Shown here: in pieces, positions 9,855 to 18,633 of the stretch
How positions within the stretch are numbered: position 1 is the first letter of the stretch
Layout: the number at the start of each line of letters is the position of its first letter
Assembly (NCBI GenBank): GCA_963698995.1
Contig: CAVOTD010000013.1
Span: 124,001-188,000 of the forward strand
Length of the DNA stretch: 64,000 nucleotides
Source: AP-15 sp963698995
GTDB taxonomy: Bacteria; Pseudomonadota; Alphaproteobacteria; ATCC43930; CGMCC-115725
Reading direction: 5' to 3'
Made by a program: the position numbers and the translations under genes
The notes under the pieces: model-generated
The model's database searches: none
What the model was told of the DNA's origin: nothing
The model's input: only the letters and a program-made list of their open reading frames with translations

Positions 9855-9920
9855 CACGCCGCGGCGCTGAGCGGTATATGAGGTGCCAACTTCGCATGGT
9901 TGCAGCGGCGGGTTTGATGC

Positions 9921-9941
9921 TCTCTGTGGCTCGATAAGTAA
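9921..9941 (+). pseudogene. remnant of a binding-protein C-terminus (SLWLDK-stop)
   Basis: Twenty-one bases directly before copy 4 read Ser-Leu-Trp-Leu-Asp-Lys-stop, matching the 'xLWLDx' or 'xVWLDK' ending of every array member; preceding bases (GGTTTGATG) resemble the usual RFED with an indel. This is probably the tail left when another receptor copy was lost by recombination. It is short, so chance similarity cannot be excluded. Confidence 0.4.
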
Positions 9942-9965
9942 CGCGACGCGGTGATGGAGAAGCTG

Positions 9966-11564
9966 ATGACGAGGAATCTTCGAGCGCTTGCAACCATGGG
10001 CGCCCTGCTGGCTGCATCGCTGGCCGCCGCTCCGGCAGTCGCGCAAAAGTCAGGCGGGATTCTCAAGGTCTATCATTGGGACAGCCCGGCAAGCATGTCG
10101 ATCCATGAGGAGGCAACCTATTCCGTCGTCGTCCCGATGATGGGCGTCTTCAACAACCTCGTCATGTACGATCAGCATGTGCCGCAAAACAGCCTGCAAT
10201 CGATCGTGCCCGATCTCGCCACCAGCTGGTCGTCAAGCGAAGAGGGAACCGAACTCATCTTCAAACTGCGGCAAGGCGTCAAATGGCACGACGGCAAGCC
10301 ATTCACCGCCGCCGATGTCAAATGCACCTTCGATCTGCTGCTCGGCAAGGCAAAGGACAAGCTTCGCATCAATCCGCGCAAGGGTTGGTACCACAACGTC
10401 AAGGAGGTCACCGCCGACGGAGAGTTCGAGGCGGTATTCCATCTCGAACGGCCGCAGCCGGCGTTGATCGCGCTGCTCGCCTCCGGCTATTCGCCGATCT
10501 ATCCTTGCCATGTGCCGCCGGGTGAGATGCGGCGGCATCCGATCGGCACCGGCCCCTTCAAATTCGTCGAATTCAAGCCGAACGAGTCGATTAGGGTGGC
10601 GCGCAACCCAGATTATTGGAAACCGGGCCGGCCCTATCTCGACGGCATCGAATATACGATCATCCCGAACCGGTCGACCGCGCTGCTCGCCTTTATTTCC
10701 GGCAAATTCGACATGACCTGGCCCTTTGTGGTGACGGTCCCGCTGCTGAAGGACGTCAAGAACCAGGCGCCGCAGGCGATCTGCGAACTGAAAACCAACA
10801 ACGCTACCGACAACCTGATCGTCAACCGCGACAAGCCGCCCTTTGACAATGCCGATCTGCGCCGCGCCATGGCGCTCGCCTTGGACCGCAAGGCCTTCAT
10901 CGACATTCTGACCGAGGGTCAAGGAAAGATCGGCGGGGCCATGCTGCCGCCGCCCGCGGGATTATGGGGCATGCCCCCGGAGATGCTGCAGACCTTGCCG
11001 GGCTACGGTCCCGACGTGCAGAAGAACCGCGCCGAGGCCCGCGAAATCATGGAGAAGCTCGGTTATGGACCCGACAAGCGGCTATCGATCAAGGTCGCCA
11101 CGCGCAACGTTGCGAGCTATCGCGACCCGGCGGTTATCCTGATCGACCAGCTGAAGGAGATCTATATCGACGGCGAACTCGATACGGTCGAGACCGCCAA
11201 TTGGCACGCCAAGGTTACCCGCAAGGATTACATGGTCGGTCTCAACGCCACCGGCAGCGGCGTCGACGATCCCGATCAGCAATTCTACGAGAATTATGCG
11301 TGCGGTTCGGCGCGAAATTACACTGATTACTGCAACCCCGCGCTGGATAAGGAGTTCGATCGTCAGTCGGCCGAGACCGATCAGGAAAAGCGCAAGAAGC
11401 TAGTGTGGGAGATCGACCGCAAATTGCAGGAGGATGGCGCCAGGCCGATCATTCTTCACAACATCGCGGCGACCTGCTGGCAGCCGCGGGTCAAGGGCCT
11501 GACAATGATGGTCAACAGCATCTACAATGGCTGGCGAATGGAAGACGTCTGGCTCGACAGATAG
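9966..11564 (+). CDS. family-5 ABC substrate-binding protein, array copy 4
   Basis: Intact periplasmic receptor of about 532 aa. I place the start at ATG 9966 because GGAGA lies at the right distance; in-frame GTG 9951 and ATG 9954 would add up to five residues. The signal peptide ends at AVA-QKSGG, followed by 'ILKVYHWDSPASMSIHEEA'. It contains 'LRQGVKWHDGKPFTAADVKCTFDLL', 'RNPDYWKPGRPYLDGIEYTIIPNRST', 'ENYACGSARNYTDYCNPAL' and the ending 'GWRMEDVWLDR'. It is most like copy 1 and the surviving parts of copy 6. Having no disruption, it is, with copies 1 and 5, the safest candidate for a working receptor of the downstream DppBCDF-type importer. Confidence 0.9.
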   Translation: MTRNLRALATMGALLAASLAAAPAVAQKSGGILKVYHWDSPASMSIHEEATYSVVVPMMGVFNNLVMYDQHVPQNSLQSIVPDLATSWSSSEEGTELIFKLRQGVKWHDGKPFTAADVKCTFDLLLGKAKDKLRINPRKGWYHNVKEVTADGEFEAVFHLERPQPALIALLASGYSPIYPCHVPPGEMRRHPIGTGPFKFVEFKPNESIRVARNPDYWKPGRPYLDGIEYTIIPNRSTALLAFISGKFDMTWPFVVTVPLLKDVKNQAPQAICELKTNNATDNLIVNRDKPPFDNADLRRAMALALDRKAFIDILTEGQGKIGGAMLPPPAGLWGMPPEMLQTLPGYGPDVQKNRAEAREIMEKLGYGPDKRLSIKVATRNVASYRDPAVILIDQLKEIYIDGELDTVETANWHAKVTRKDYMVGLNATGSGVDDPDQQFYENYACGSARNYTDYCNPALDKEFDRQSAETDQEKRKKLVWEIDRKLQEDGARPIILHNIAATCWQPRVKGLTMMVNSIYNGWRMEDVWLDR

Positions 11565-11993
11565 CCGCCCGATTACCGGGGGCCACTGAAAAGACAAAGC
11601 CCGTCGCGTCGAGCCTTGCGGCTCGCTGCTCATACCTTTTACCCGCTTTTTCCATACGGGGGCTCCTGCATTATTGGGGAAGTAGGCGCCCGCCGCAAGA
11701 TCGGGTGTGGACTCTGTCAACACGTTTGGCTCCTTGGCCATGGCACAGGCGGCCGGAATGGTTTGGCGAGACCTTGGCATCGTTCCCTGCAACGGGGTCG
11801 GGCGGAGCGCGCCGTGCCAAAGTTCCGCTTGCCCGACTCAGGGACGTCCTCGTGGAAAGCGCCGACTTTGGGATGCTGCGTCGATGTGCTAACCTTCAAA
11901 TTGCTGCGTTCTTGCACGAGAGCCCAATAAACGGGCCAGCGAGGACGCAGCGGCGGAGTCTTTGACCCCGCGCCACGAACAGAGGAGGTCGGA
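11565..11993. other. long leader region before binding-protein copy 5
   Basis: About 430 bp without a convincing gene. The last 110 bp resemble the leader of copy 3: TGTGCTAACCT at 11885-11895, a later 'GAGAGCCCAATAAACGGGCC' matching 'GAGCCGAATAACGGCCGG', then a purine-rich ribosome-binding site (AGAGGAGG). The shared leader indicates that the duplication carried promoter DNA with it. The left 300 bp show nothing I recognise. Confidence 0.45.
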
Positions 11994-13586
11994 ATGAAGC
12001 GAGTCCTGCGCGTGCTCGCGTCGGCGGGCGTGCTCGTAGTGGCGTTAACCTTACCGAACGCGGTGTTCGCGCAAAAATCCGGCGGCACCCTCAAAATCGG
12101 CCATTTCGACAGCCCCGCCAGCATGTCGATGCTCGAGGAATCGACGATTGCGGTCAACCGGCCGACGATGGGCGTGTTCAACAACCTCGTCATGTTCAAG
12201 CAGGACGAGCCGCAGAACACACCGGAGTCGATCGTACCGGAACTCGCCACCGAGTGGCGCTGGAGCGAGGAAGGCACGGAATTGACGTTCCCGCTGCACC
12301 AGGGGGTCAAATGGCATGACGGAAAACCGTTCACAGCGGCCGATGTCAAATGCACTCTCGACCTCCTGCAGGGCAAAGCGGCGGAAAAACTGCGGATCAA
12401 CCCGCGCAAGTCGTGGTTCGAGAACGTGTCGGAAGTGTCGACCAACGGCGACTACGAGGTCACCCTTCACTTGAAGCGGCCGCAGCCTTCGATGCTGGCG
12501 ATGCTCGCGACAGGCTGGACGCCGATCTATCCGTGTCACGTAACCCCGGCGCAGATGCGCCAGCATCCGATCGGCACGGGACCGTTCAAATTCGTCGAAT
12601 TCAAGCCAAACCAGTCGATCACGTTACTACGCAATCCGGATTACTGGAAACCGGGGCGGCCCTACCTCGACGGCATCGAGTACCGGATCATCAAGGACGT
12701 ATCGACCCGTCTTCTCTCCTTCATTGCGGGCAAGGAGGACGTCTATTTCGGCGTCACAATGCCGCAATTGAAGGATGTGAAGACACAGCTGCCGCAAGCG
12801 ATCTGCGACATGACGATACCGAACGTCAGCCGCAACCTCCTCGTGAACCGTAACGTGCCGCCTTTTGACAACGCCGAGCTGCGTCGCGCGATGTCGCTGG
12901 CCCTCGACCGCCAGGCGTTTGTCGACATCATCGCCGACGGCCAGGGAACCATCGGCGGCGTTATGCAGCCGCCGCCCGAGGGTATATGGGGCATGCCGCC
13001 CTACGCTATGCGGAGCCTGCCGGGCTATGACCCGGACGTCGCCGCCAGCCGCGCGCAAGCCCGCAAGATTATGGAGAAGCTGGGCTACGGCCCCAACAAG
13101 CGGCTGGCCCTTACCGTGGCGACGCGCAATGTCCAAGCTTACCGCGACGCCGCGGTGGTCCTGCTCAGCCAGCTGAAGGAGATCTACATCGACGCCGAGC
13201 TCAACCCGATCGACACGACGCAATGGTATCCGATGCTGATGCGCAAGGATTACAAGGTCGCGGTGAATGTCACCGAGACGGCGGTCGATGATCCGGACGT
13301 GGCGTTCTATGAAAATTATGTGTGCGGCGCGGCGCGCAACTATACCGGCTACTGCAATGCCGAGGTCGACAGGCTGATCGACAAGCAATCGGCAGAGCCC
13401 GACCCCCAGAAGCGCAAAAAGATCGTCTGGGAAATCGAGCGCAAGCTGATCGAGGACGACGCCCGTCCGATCCTGTTTTACAATCGCGCCGCGGTCTGCC
13501 GCGAGCCATACCTCAAGGGCCTGACAACGATGGTCAACAGCATTTACAACGGCTCGCGCTTCGAGGACTTGCGGCTCGCCAACTGA
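11994..13586 (+). CDS. family-5 ABC substrate-binding protein, array copy 5
   Basis: Intact 530-aa periplasmic receptor with a strong AGAGGAGG ribosome-binding site. The signal peptide (residues 1-25, ending VFA-QKSGG) precedes 'TLKIGHFDSPASMSMLEES'. It has 'LHQGVKWHDGKPFTAADVKCTLDLL', 'NPDYWKPGRPYLDGIEYRIIKDVSTRLLSF', 'ENYVCGAARNYTGYCNAEV' and ends 'GSRFEDLRLAN', slightly altered from the WLD ending of the other copies. It is the closest relative of copy 3. The position of substitutions in the ligand-facing middle region relative to copies 1 and 4 suggests that the two subgroups bind different ligands while sharing a transporter (inference). Confidence 0.9.
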   Translation: MKRVLRVLASAGVLVVALTLPNAVFAQKSGGTLKIGHFDSPASMSMLEESTIAVNRPTMGVFNNLVMFKQDEPQNTPESIVPELATEWRWSEEGTELTFPLHQGVKWHDGKPFTAADVKCTLDLLQGKAAEKLRINPRKSWFENVSEVSTNGDYEVTLHLKRPQPSMLAMLATGWTPIYPCHVTPAQMRQHPIGTGPFKFVEFKPNQSITLLRNPDYWKPGRPYLDGIEYRIIKDVSTRLLSFIAGKEDVYFGVTMPQLKDVKTQLPQAICDMTIPNVSRNLLVNRNVPPFDNAELRRAMSLALDRQAFVDIIADGQGTIGGVMQPPPEGIWGMPPYAMRSLPGYDPDVAASRAQARKIMEKLGYGPNKRLALTVATRNVQAYRDAAVVLLSQLKEIYIDAELNPIDTTQWYPMLMRKDYKVAVNVTETAVDDPDVAFYENYVCGAARNYTGYCNAEVDRLIDKQSAEPDPQKRKKIVWEIERKLIEDDARPILFYNRAAVCREPYLKGLTTMVNSIYNGSRFEDLRLAN

Positions 13587-13760
13587 GCTTCTCGGACCCG
13601 CACCTTTCAGCGACGGCGGGGGCCAGAAAAGGGGCTCCCGCCGCTGCCCGGTGCGCGAAATAATATCGCTGCATCGGAATATGCTAGGCTGCAGGCGACT
13701 ACCAGCGGCGACCGGTAGCGGTGCAGCACGAGCGCGGTGCACAGGCAGGACGAGGCGGAG

Positions 13761-14431
13761 ATGATATGGATTCTGCGCGCGCTTGCAACCGCCGGTGTGC
13801 TGCTTGCCAAGCCGGCATAGGCGCAAAAGTCCTTAGGGTCTACCACCGCGACAGCCCCACCAGCATGTCGATCCTCGAAGAGGCGACGATCTCGACCGTG
13901 TTGCCGATGATGGGGGTGTTCAACAACCTAGTCATCTATGACCAGAACGTGAAGTAGAACAGCCTGCAGTCGATCGTGCCCGATTTCGCGACCAGCTGGG
14001 AAATCAGCGAGGACGGCACCCAGCTAAGCTTCAGACCGCGTGAGCTCGACACGATAGAAACGGCCAACTGGTTTTCTAAGATCGCCCGCAAGGACTATCA
14101 GATCGGGCTTAATGTGACCGGCAGCGGGGTCGACGATCCCGACCAGCAGTTCTACGAAAACTACGCTTGCGGCTCCGAACGGAACTATACCGGCTACTGC
14201 AATCCCGAGCTGCAGCAGCTGTTCGACCGCCAATCTCTTGAAGCCGATCGGCAAAAGCGCAAGGCGCTGGTGTGGGAAATCGACAAAAAGCGGCAAGAGG
14301 ACGTCGCGCGTCCGATCATCTATCACAACCCGGGCGGAACTTGCTGGCAACTGCAGCTGAAGGGGCTCGTCCTGATGGTCAACAGCATCTTCAACGGCAA
14401 CCGGTTCGAGGATCTCTGGCTCGACAGGTAG
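13761..14431 (+). pseudogene. family-5 substrate-binding protein, array copy 6, decayed with large internal deletion
   Basis: The start ATG 13761 opens a signal-like peptide 'MIWILRALATAGVLLAKPA' that ends at a TAG where other copies have the cleavage site. After 'AQKS' the sense shifts frame to 'LRVYHRDSPTSMSILEEA', runs to a second in-frame TAG (13955-13957, '...YDQNVK-stop-NSLQSIVPDF'), then jumps from 'QLSF' directly to 'LDTIETANWFSKIARKDYQIG'. About 270 codons of the central ligand-binding region are missing. The C-terminal block with both Cys and 'NGNRFEDLWLDR' is intact. Two stops, a frameshift and a deletion make it a clear pseudogene, unlike the single-indel copies 2 and 3. Confidence 0.85.
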
Positions 14432-14460
14432 CGCTTCCATCTAAACTAAGCCTTTGCCGC

Positions 14461-14495
14461 TCTCCGCCCCCGGCCTTTACACCCGGGGGAGGAGA
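14461..14495 (+). repeat. GC-rich stem-loop between receptor array and permease genes
   Basis: TCTCC and CCCCCGG at 14461-14473 pair with CCGGGGG and GGAGA at 14483-14495, giving a 12-bp stem with one G/A mismatch and a 9-nt loop. No U-run follows, so it is not a standard terminator. It may stabilise upstream mRNA or partly separate receptor from permease expression. Similar GC-rich motifs at 61.66-61.82 kb suggest a dispersed palindromic repeat. Confidence 0.45.
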
Positions 14496-14629
14496 AGGAG
14501 GATTTGCGGCCGCGTCCCGACGGCGGGAATGGCATCACGTAGACGCGATCGACCGGACGCAACGAGGCATGCTATCCTGCTTTGACGGCCGCTGGCGGAC
14601 GCGCCTGTCGCAGGTCAGGGAGGAAAGCA

Positions 14630-15577
14630 GTGGGATCCTATCTGGTGCGGCGCTTCGGCCTGATGCTCCTGACATTGTTCGGGATTTCGGTCATCATCTT
14701 CCTGATGCTGCGCCTCGCCCCGGGCAACATCGCCGATATCCTGTTCGATGCCGCGGGCTTTGTCGACCCGGCCGAGAAGGCCAAGATCATGGAGGATTTG
14801 GGCCTCGATAAGCCATTGCCGGTCCAGTACGCGCAGTGGATCGGCGGGTTGCTGCAGGGCGATCTCGGCTATTCCTACGTATCCGACCGGCCTGCCCTCG
14901 CCGAGATCTTGCCGCGCATCCCGATCACCGCGAGAGTAGCCGGCTTGGCTCTGGCGTTTGCGGTGCTGCTCGGCGTGCCGCTTGGGGTCATCAGCGCCGT
15001 CAAGCAGAATACTCGCCTCGATTACTTCCTGCGCGTCATCAGCCTCTCCGGTCTGTCGATGCCGGCATTCTGGCTCGGGTTGCTGGTCTTGATGTTTTTC
15101 GTCAGCTATTTCGGCACGATCCCGATCTACACGGATGCGCCGCAATCTTTTTGGGCTGCGCTCGGGATGTACAGCATTCCGGCGGCCGTCGTCGGGTTTC
15201 GCAGCTCGGCGCTGATGACGCGCCTGACCCGCTCGTCGATGCTGGAGGTGCTGCGCCAGGATTATATCCGCACCGCGCGATCGAAAGGCGCTTCCGAGAA
15301 CGTCGTCAATTATCATCACGCTCTCAAAAACGCGGTCCTGCCGGTCGTCACGGTGATCGGGATCGAGGCCGCCTTTCTGATGGGCGGCTTGATCGTCACC
15401 GAAACCGTCTTCAACATCCCGGGAGTGGCACGCTTTCTCGTCGAAGCCATCCGTTGGCGTGACTATCCGATCGTCCAGAACCTCATCATGTACATCGCTA
15501 TCATCGTCGTCATCGTAAACTTTACGGTTGACATGCTGTATGCGGCATTGGACCCGCGGATCAAATATTCGGACTAA
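14630..15577 (+). CDS. peptide/nickel-type ABC transporter permease, DppB-like
   Basis: Inner-membrane permease of 315 aa. It begins 'MGSYLVRRFGLMLLTLFGISVIIFLMLRLAPGN', the standard DppB/OppB N-terminus with the first membrane helix. It contains the periplasmic 'AEKAKIMEDLGLDKPLPVQY' segment and the EAA coupling loop 'DYIRTARSKGASENVVNYHHALKNAVLPV' that contacts the ATPases. Start is GTG 14630, preceded by GAGGAAAG; a TTG at 14582 is in frame but has no ribosome-binding site. It forms an operon with the DppC-, DppD- and DppF-type genes. The receptor array lies directly upstream, so this is the probable common permease. Substrate class is peptide-like, unresolved. Confidence 0.9.
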   Translation: MGSYLVRRFGLMLLTLFGISVIIFLMLRLAPGNIADILFDAAGFVDPAEKAKIMEDLGLDKPLPVQYAQWIGGLLQGDLGYSYVSDRPALAEILPRIPITARVAGLALAFAVLLGVPLGVISAVKQNTRLDYFLRVISLSGLSMPAFWLGLLVLMFFVSYFGTIPIYTDAPQSFWAALGMYSIPAAVVGFRSSALMTRLTRSSMLEVLRQDYIRTARSKGASENVVNYHHALKNAVLPVVTVIGIEAAFLMGGLIVTETVFNIPGVARFLVEAIRWRDYPIVQNLIMYIAIIVVIVNFTVDMLYAALDPRIKYSD

Positions 15578-15610
15578 AGCAAGCAACTTTGTTCAGCCGG
15601 AGGAAACGTC

Positions 15611-16505
15611 GTGAGCAGTATTGAATACCGCGCCGAGTTATCCAAGGCCGGAGCCAATGTCGACAGCAGATGGAGCGCCATCCGCTTTTTTGCCCGCCGT
15701 TATCCGTTGGGGGCGGCGGGAGCGGTGATCATGGGCGTATTCCTGTTTGCCGCTTTCTTCGCACCGTTGATCACGGTCTACGACCCGTTGTCGACAAATT
15801 CCGCGCTGTCGTTGGCGCGGCCGAGCGCGGCGCACTGGCTGGGCTGCGATTTCATGGGACGGGACGTCTACAGCCGGATCGTCTACGGCGCCCGCATCTC
15901 GTTGGCGGTAGGCTGCGGTTCGATGAGTTTGGGGGTCAGCATCGGCGTGGTGATCGGTCTGCTCTCCGGCTATCTCGGCGGCTGGATCGACCTCGCCTCC
16001 CAACGCCTGATCGACATTTTGCAATCTCTGCCACTGCTGGTCATGGCGCTGCTGATGGCGGCGTCGCTCGGCCCGTCGCTCCACAACACGATCATTGCCA
16101 TCTCGATACCGCTGATCCCCTATTCGGCGCGGGTCGTGCGCGCCAGCACGCTGTCGCTGCGGGAGCAGCCCTTTGTCGAGTTCGGCGAAGGCGATCGGCA
16201 TGAGCGATCTGCGCATCGCGCTCCGGCACGTCCTGCCCAATACCTTGGCGCCACTGATCGTCCTCGCTACGGCCCAGTTCGGCTCGACAATCCTGACCGA
16301 GGCGACGCTCTCATTCTTGGGTCTCGGGATACCGGAGCCGCATCCCTCATGGGGCCGGATGCTTTCGGAATCGGCCGCCGAATACGTCCGGACCGCGCCT
16401 TGGCTGGTCATCTTCCCTGGCCTCGCCATCAGCTTTGTCGTGTTCGGCACCAATCTGCTCGGCGATGCCTTGCGCGACATCCTGGACCCGAGGCAGCGCA
16501 GCTGA
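15611..16505 (+). CDS. peptide/nickel-type ABC transporter permease, DppC-like (one frameshift)
   Basis: Second inner-membrane permease, 297 aa once a +1 insertion near 16181 is removed: 'LREQPFVE' should run into 'SAKAIGMSDLRIALRHVLPN', the EAA loop, which is now in the next frame. The N-terminal 'RFFARRYPLGAAGAVIMGVFLFAAFFAPLI' and 'HWLGCDFMGRDVYSRIVYGARISL' are canonical DppC. The end is 'FVVFGTNLLGDALRDILDPRQ'. The start is GTG 15611 with GGAGG just upstream. Read literally, the frameshift would remove the coupling loop and the last helices and disable the transporter; since neighbours DppB, DppD and DppF are intact, a sequencing error is more likely. Confidence 0.85.
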
Positions 16506-16553
16506 TCGCGGGCCGATCATGATGAACCGATCACACCAGACGAGCGATCGCGG

Positions 16554-17636
16554 ATGCCGAATGCGCAGATGACGACCAGCCGCAAGCCAGCGGCCGTCTA
16601 CGCCGCGACGACGGCGGGCGAACCGGCTGGGACGGTTATCGACGTCAAAGGGTTGCGGACCTACCTGTTCACCCGCTCCGGCGTCGTCAAGGCGGTCGAT
16701 GATGTTTCGTTCTCGCTGCGGCGCGGCGAGACCTTGGCCGTGGTCGGCGAATCCGGCTGCGGCAAGTCGATGACGGCACTCTCGATCATGCGCCTGGTCC
16801 CGTCGCCACCCGGCAAGATCGTCGACGGCACGATCACCCTCGAGGGTAAAGACCTGGTGCAAATCGATGAAGCGGAGATGCGGGATGTTCGCGGCAACGA
16901 GATCTCGATGATCTTCCAAGAGCCGATGACCTCGCTCAACCCGGTGCTGACCATCGGCCACCAGATCGCCGAGGCGGTGCGTCTGCATCAGGACCTTTCG
17001 AAGAGCGCCGCCAACGACAAGGCGGTCGAGATGCTGCGCCTGGTCAAGATCCCCGAGCCAGCGCAGCGGGCGCGCGAATATCCGCATCAGCTGTCGGGCG
17101 GCATGCGGCAGCGCGCAATGATCGCGATGGCGCTCGCCTGCAACCCGCGAGTGCTGATCGCCGACGAGCCGACGACCGCCTTGGATGTGACGATCCAAGC
17201 GCAGATCCTCGATTTGATCCTCGAATTGCAGAAGGAACTCGGCACCGCAATCATTCTGATCACCCACAATCTCGGCGTCGTTGCCGAGACCGCGCAGCGT
17301 GTCATCGTCATGTACGCCGGAAAAAAAGTCGAAGAAGCCGACGTCGACGCGCTGTTCGGCCAGCCGCTGCACCCCTATACCCACGGCCTCCTGGCGTCCA
17401 TCCCGCGCCTCGAGATCATGGGCGGAAGGACCGCCAATTCGGTCCAGCGGCTGCAGGAAATTCCCGGCATGGTGCCAGCGCTGACCAACCTCCCCCCGGG
17501 TTGCACCTTTGCACCGCGCTGCGCCTTCGCGGACGAGCGATGCCGTTCGCAGTTTCCGCCCTATGAGCAAAAGCGGCCGGGGCATTGGGCAGCCTGCTGG
17601 CACTCGGAAAGGCTCTATGGTGCGCGGGATGCGTGA
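16554..17636 (+). CDS. peptide/nickel-type ABC transporter ATPase, DppD-like
   Basis: Cytoplasmic ATPase of 360 aa energising the DppBC-like permease. Walker A 'GESGCGKS' lies at residues 65-72; the signature is 'LSGGMRQR', Walker B 'VLIADEPTTALD', and the switch His is in 'LITHNLGVV'. The C-terminal oligopeptide-transporter extension ends in 'CTFAPRCAFADERC', the four-Cys pattern seen in DppD/OppD proteins that may hold an Fe-S cluster. Length is normal. The gene overlaps the next ATPase gene by 20 bp. Confidence 0.93.
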   Translation: MPNAQMTTSRKPAAVYAATTAGEPAGTVIDVKGLRTYLFTRSGVVKAVDDVSFSLRRGETLAVVGESGCGKSMTALSIMRLVPSPPGKIVDGTITLEGKDLVQIDEAEMRDVRGNEISMIFQEPMTSLNPVLTIGHQIAEAVRLHQDLSKSAANDKAVEMLRLVKIPEPAQRAREYPHQLSGGMRQRAMIAMALACNPRVLIADEPTTALDVTIQAQILDLILELQKELGTAIILITHNLGVVAETAQRVIVMYAGKKVEEADVDALFGQPLHPYTHGLLASIPRLEIMGGRTANSVQRLQEIPGMVPALTNLPPGCTFAPRCAFADERCRSQFPPYEQKRPGHWAACWHSERLYGARDA

Positions 17637-18633
17637 CTTGGCGGTCGAGGAGCGTGCCGAGGCCCGCGGACCGGTCCCGGTGATTGCCGTCGAGGGGCTG
17701 AAAAAGCATTTCCCGGTGAAAAAGGGGCTTCTGCGGCGGACTGCCGGGCATGTCTATGCCGTCGACGGTGTCAGCTTCACGGTCAATGAAGGCGAGACGT
17801 TGGGTCTGGTGGGTGAGAGCGGCTGCGGCAAATCGACCGTGGCGCGGACCGTGTTGCGCCTTGTCGAGCCAACCGGCGGCTCGATCAAGCTCAACGGGCA
17901 CGACATCACGCGTTTGGGCAAATCCGCTTTGCGGCCCCATCGGCGGCAAATGCAAATTATTTTCCAGGACCCGTTCTCGTCGCTAAACCCACGCATGTCG
18001 GCCGGCGATATCGTTGGTGAGCCATTGCAGGTTCACGGTATCGCCCACGGCAAGGAAAAGGACGAGCGGGTTGCCGCTCTGTTCGACCAGGTCGGGTTGC
18101 GCCGCATGCAAATGCGCAGTTTTCCACACGAGTTTTCCGGTGGCCAGCGGCAACGCATCTGCATCGCCCGGGCACTCGCCTTGAGCCCCAAGCTGATCAT
18201 CGGCGACGAACCGGTTTCGGCGCTCGATGTGTCGATCCAGGCGCAGGTTATCAATCTGATGATGGACCTGCAGCGCGACCAAAACCTTTCTTACCTGTTC
18301 ATCGCCCATGATCTGGCAGTCGTCGAGCACATCAGCCACCGCATCGCGGTCATGTATCTCGGCAAGATTGTCGAACACACCGACAAGCAGACCCTGTTCA
18401 CCAATCCGCTGCACCCCTACACCGAAGCGCTGCTGGCGGCAGTGCCCATTCCCAACCCGCAATTGAAGCGTAAGAAGCACGTGCTGCAGGGCGATGTTCC
18501 GAGCCCAATCAACCCGCCGCCCGGGTGCACCTTTCACACCCGCTGTCCCTATGCCGAAGCGCGCTGCAGGATCGAGGTCCCGCTGCTGCGGGAGGTCAGC
18601 CGCGGCCACACCGTCGCCTGCCACCTGCGCTAG
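17617..18633 (+). CDS. peptide/nickel-type ABC transporter ATPase, DppF-like
   Basis: Partner ATPase of 338 aa. It opens with 'VIAVEGLKKHFPVKKGLLRR', has Walker A 'GESGCGKST', signature 'FSGGQRQR', Walker B 'LIIGDEPVSALD', and the DppF-type C-terminus 'GCTFHTRCPYAEARC'. I chose ATG 17617, preceded by GGAAAGG, which places the start inside the end of the DppD-like gene and implies translational coupling; the open frame extends further upstream to 17509 but without a better signal. It completes a B-C-D-F transporter operon with the upstream receptor array. Confidence 0.93.
   Translation: MVRGMRDLAVEERAEARGPVPVIAVEGLKKHFPVKKGLLRRTAGHVYAVDGVSFTVNEGETLGLVGESGCGKSTVARTVLRLVEPTGGSIKLNGHDITRLGKSALRPHRRQMQIIFQDPFSSLNPRMSAGDIVGEPLQVHGIAHGKEKDERVAALFDQVGLRRMQMRSFPHEFSGGQRQRICIARALALSPKLIIGDEPVSALDVSIQAQVINLMMDLQRDQNLSYLFIAHDLAVVEHISHRIAVMYLGKIVEHTDKQTLFTNPLHPYTEALLAAVPIPNPQLKRKKHVLQGDVPSPINPPPGCTFHTRCPYAEARCRIEVPLLREVSRGHTVACHLR

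Noticed and set aside
12627..13826. Long (399-codon) minus-strand frame opposite receptor copy 5
   Set aside because: High-GC antisense shadow; composition is Arg/Ala/Val/Asp without any motif, and the plus strand encodes an intact family-5 protein.
13955..13957. In-frame TAG in receptor copy 6 as a possible pyrrolysine codon
   Set aside because: The gene also has a stop in its signal peptide, a frame change and a large deletion, so it is simply decayed.
14615..15586. 323-codon minus-strand frame opposite the DppB-like permease
   Set aside because: His/Asp/Arg-rich shadow of a membrane protein; no start signal and no recognisable fold.
16347..17603. 418-codon minus-strand frame opposite DppD
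   Set aside because: Shadow of an ATPase with complete Walker motifs on the other strand.
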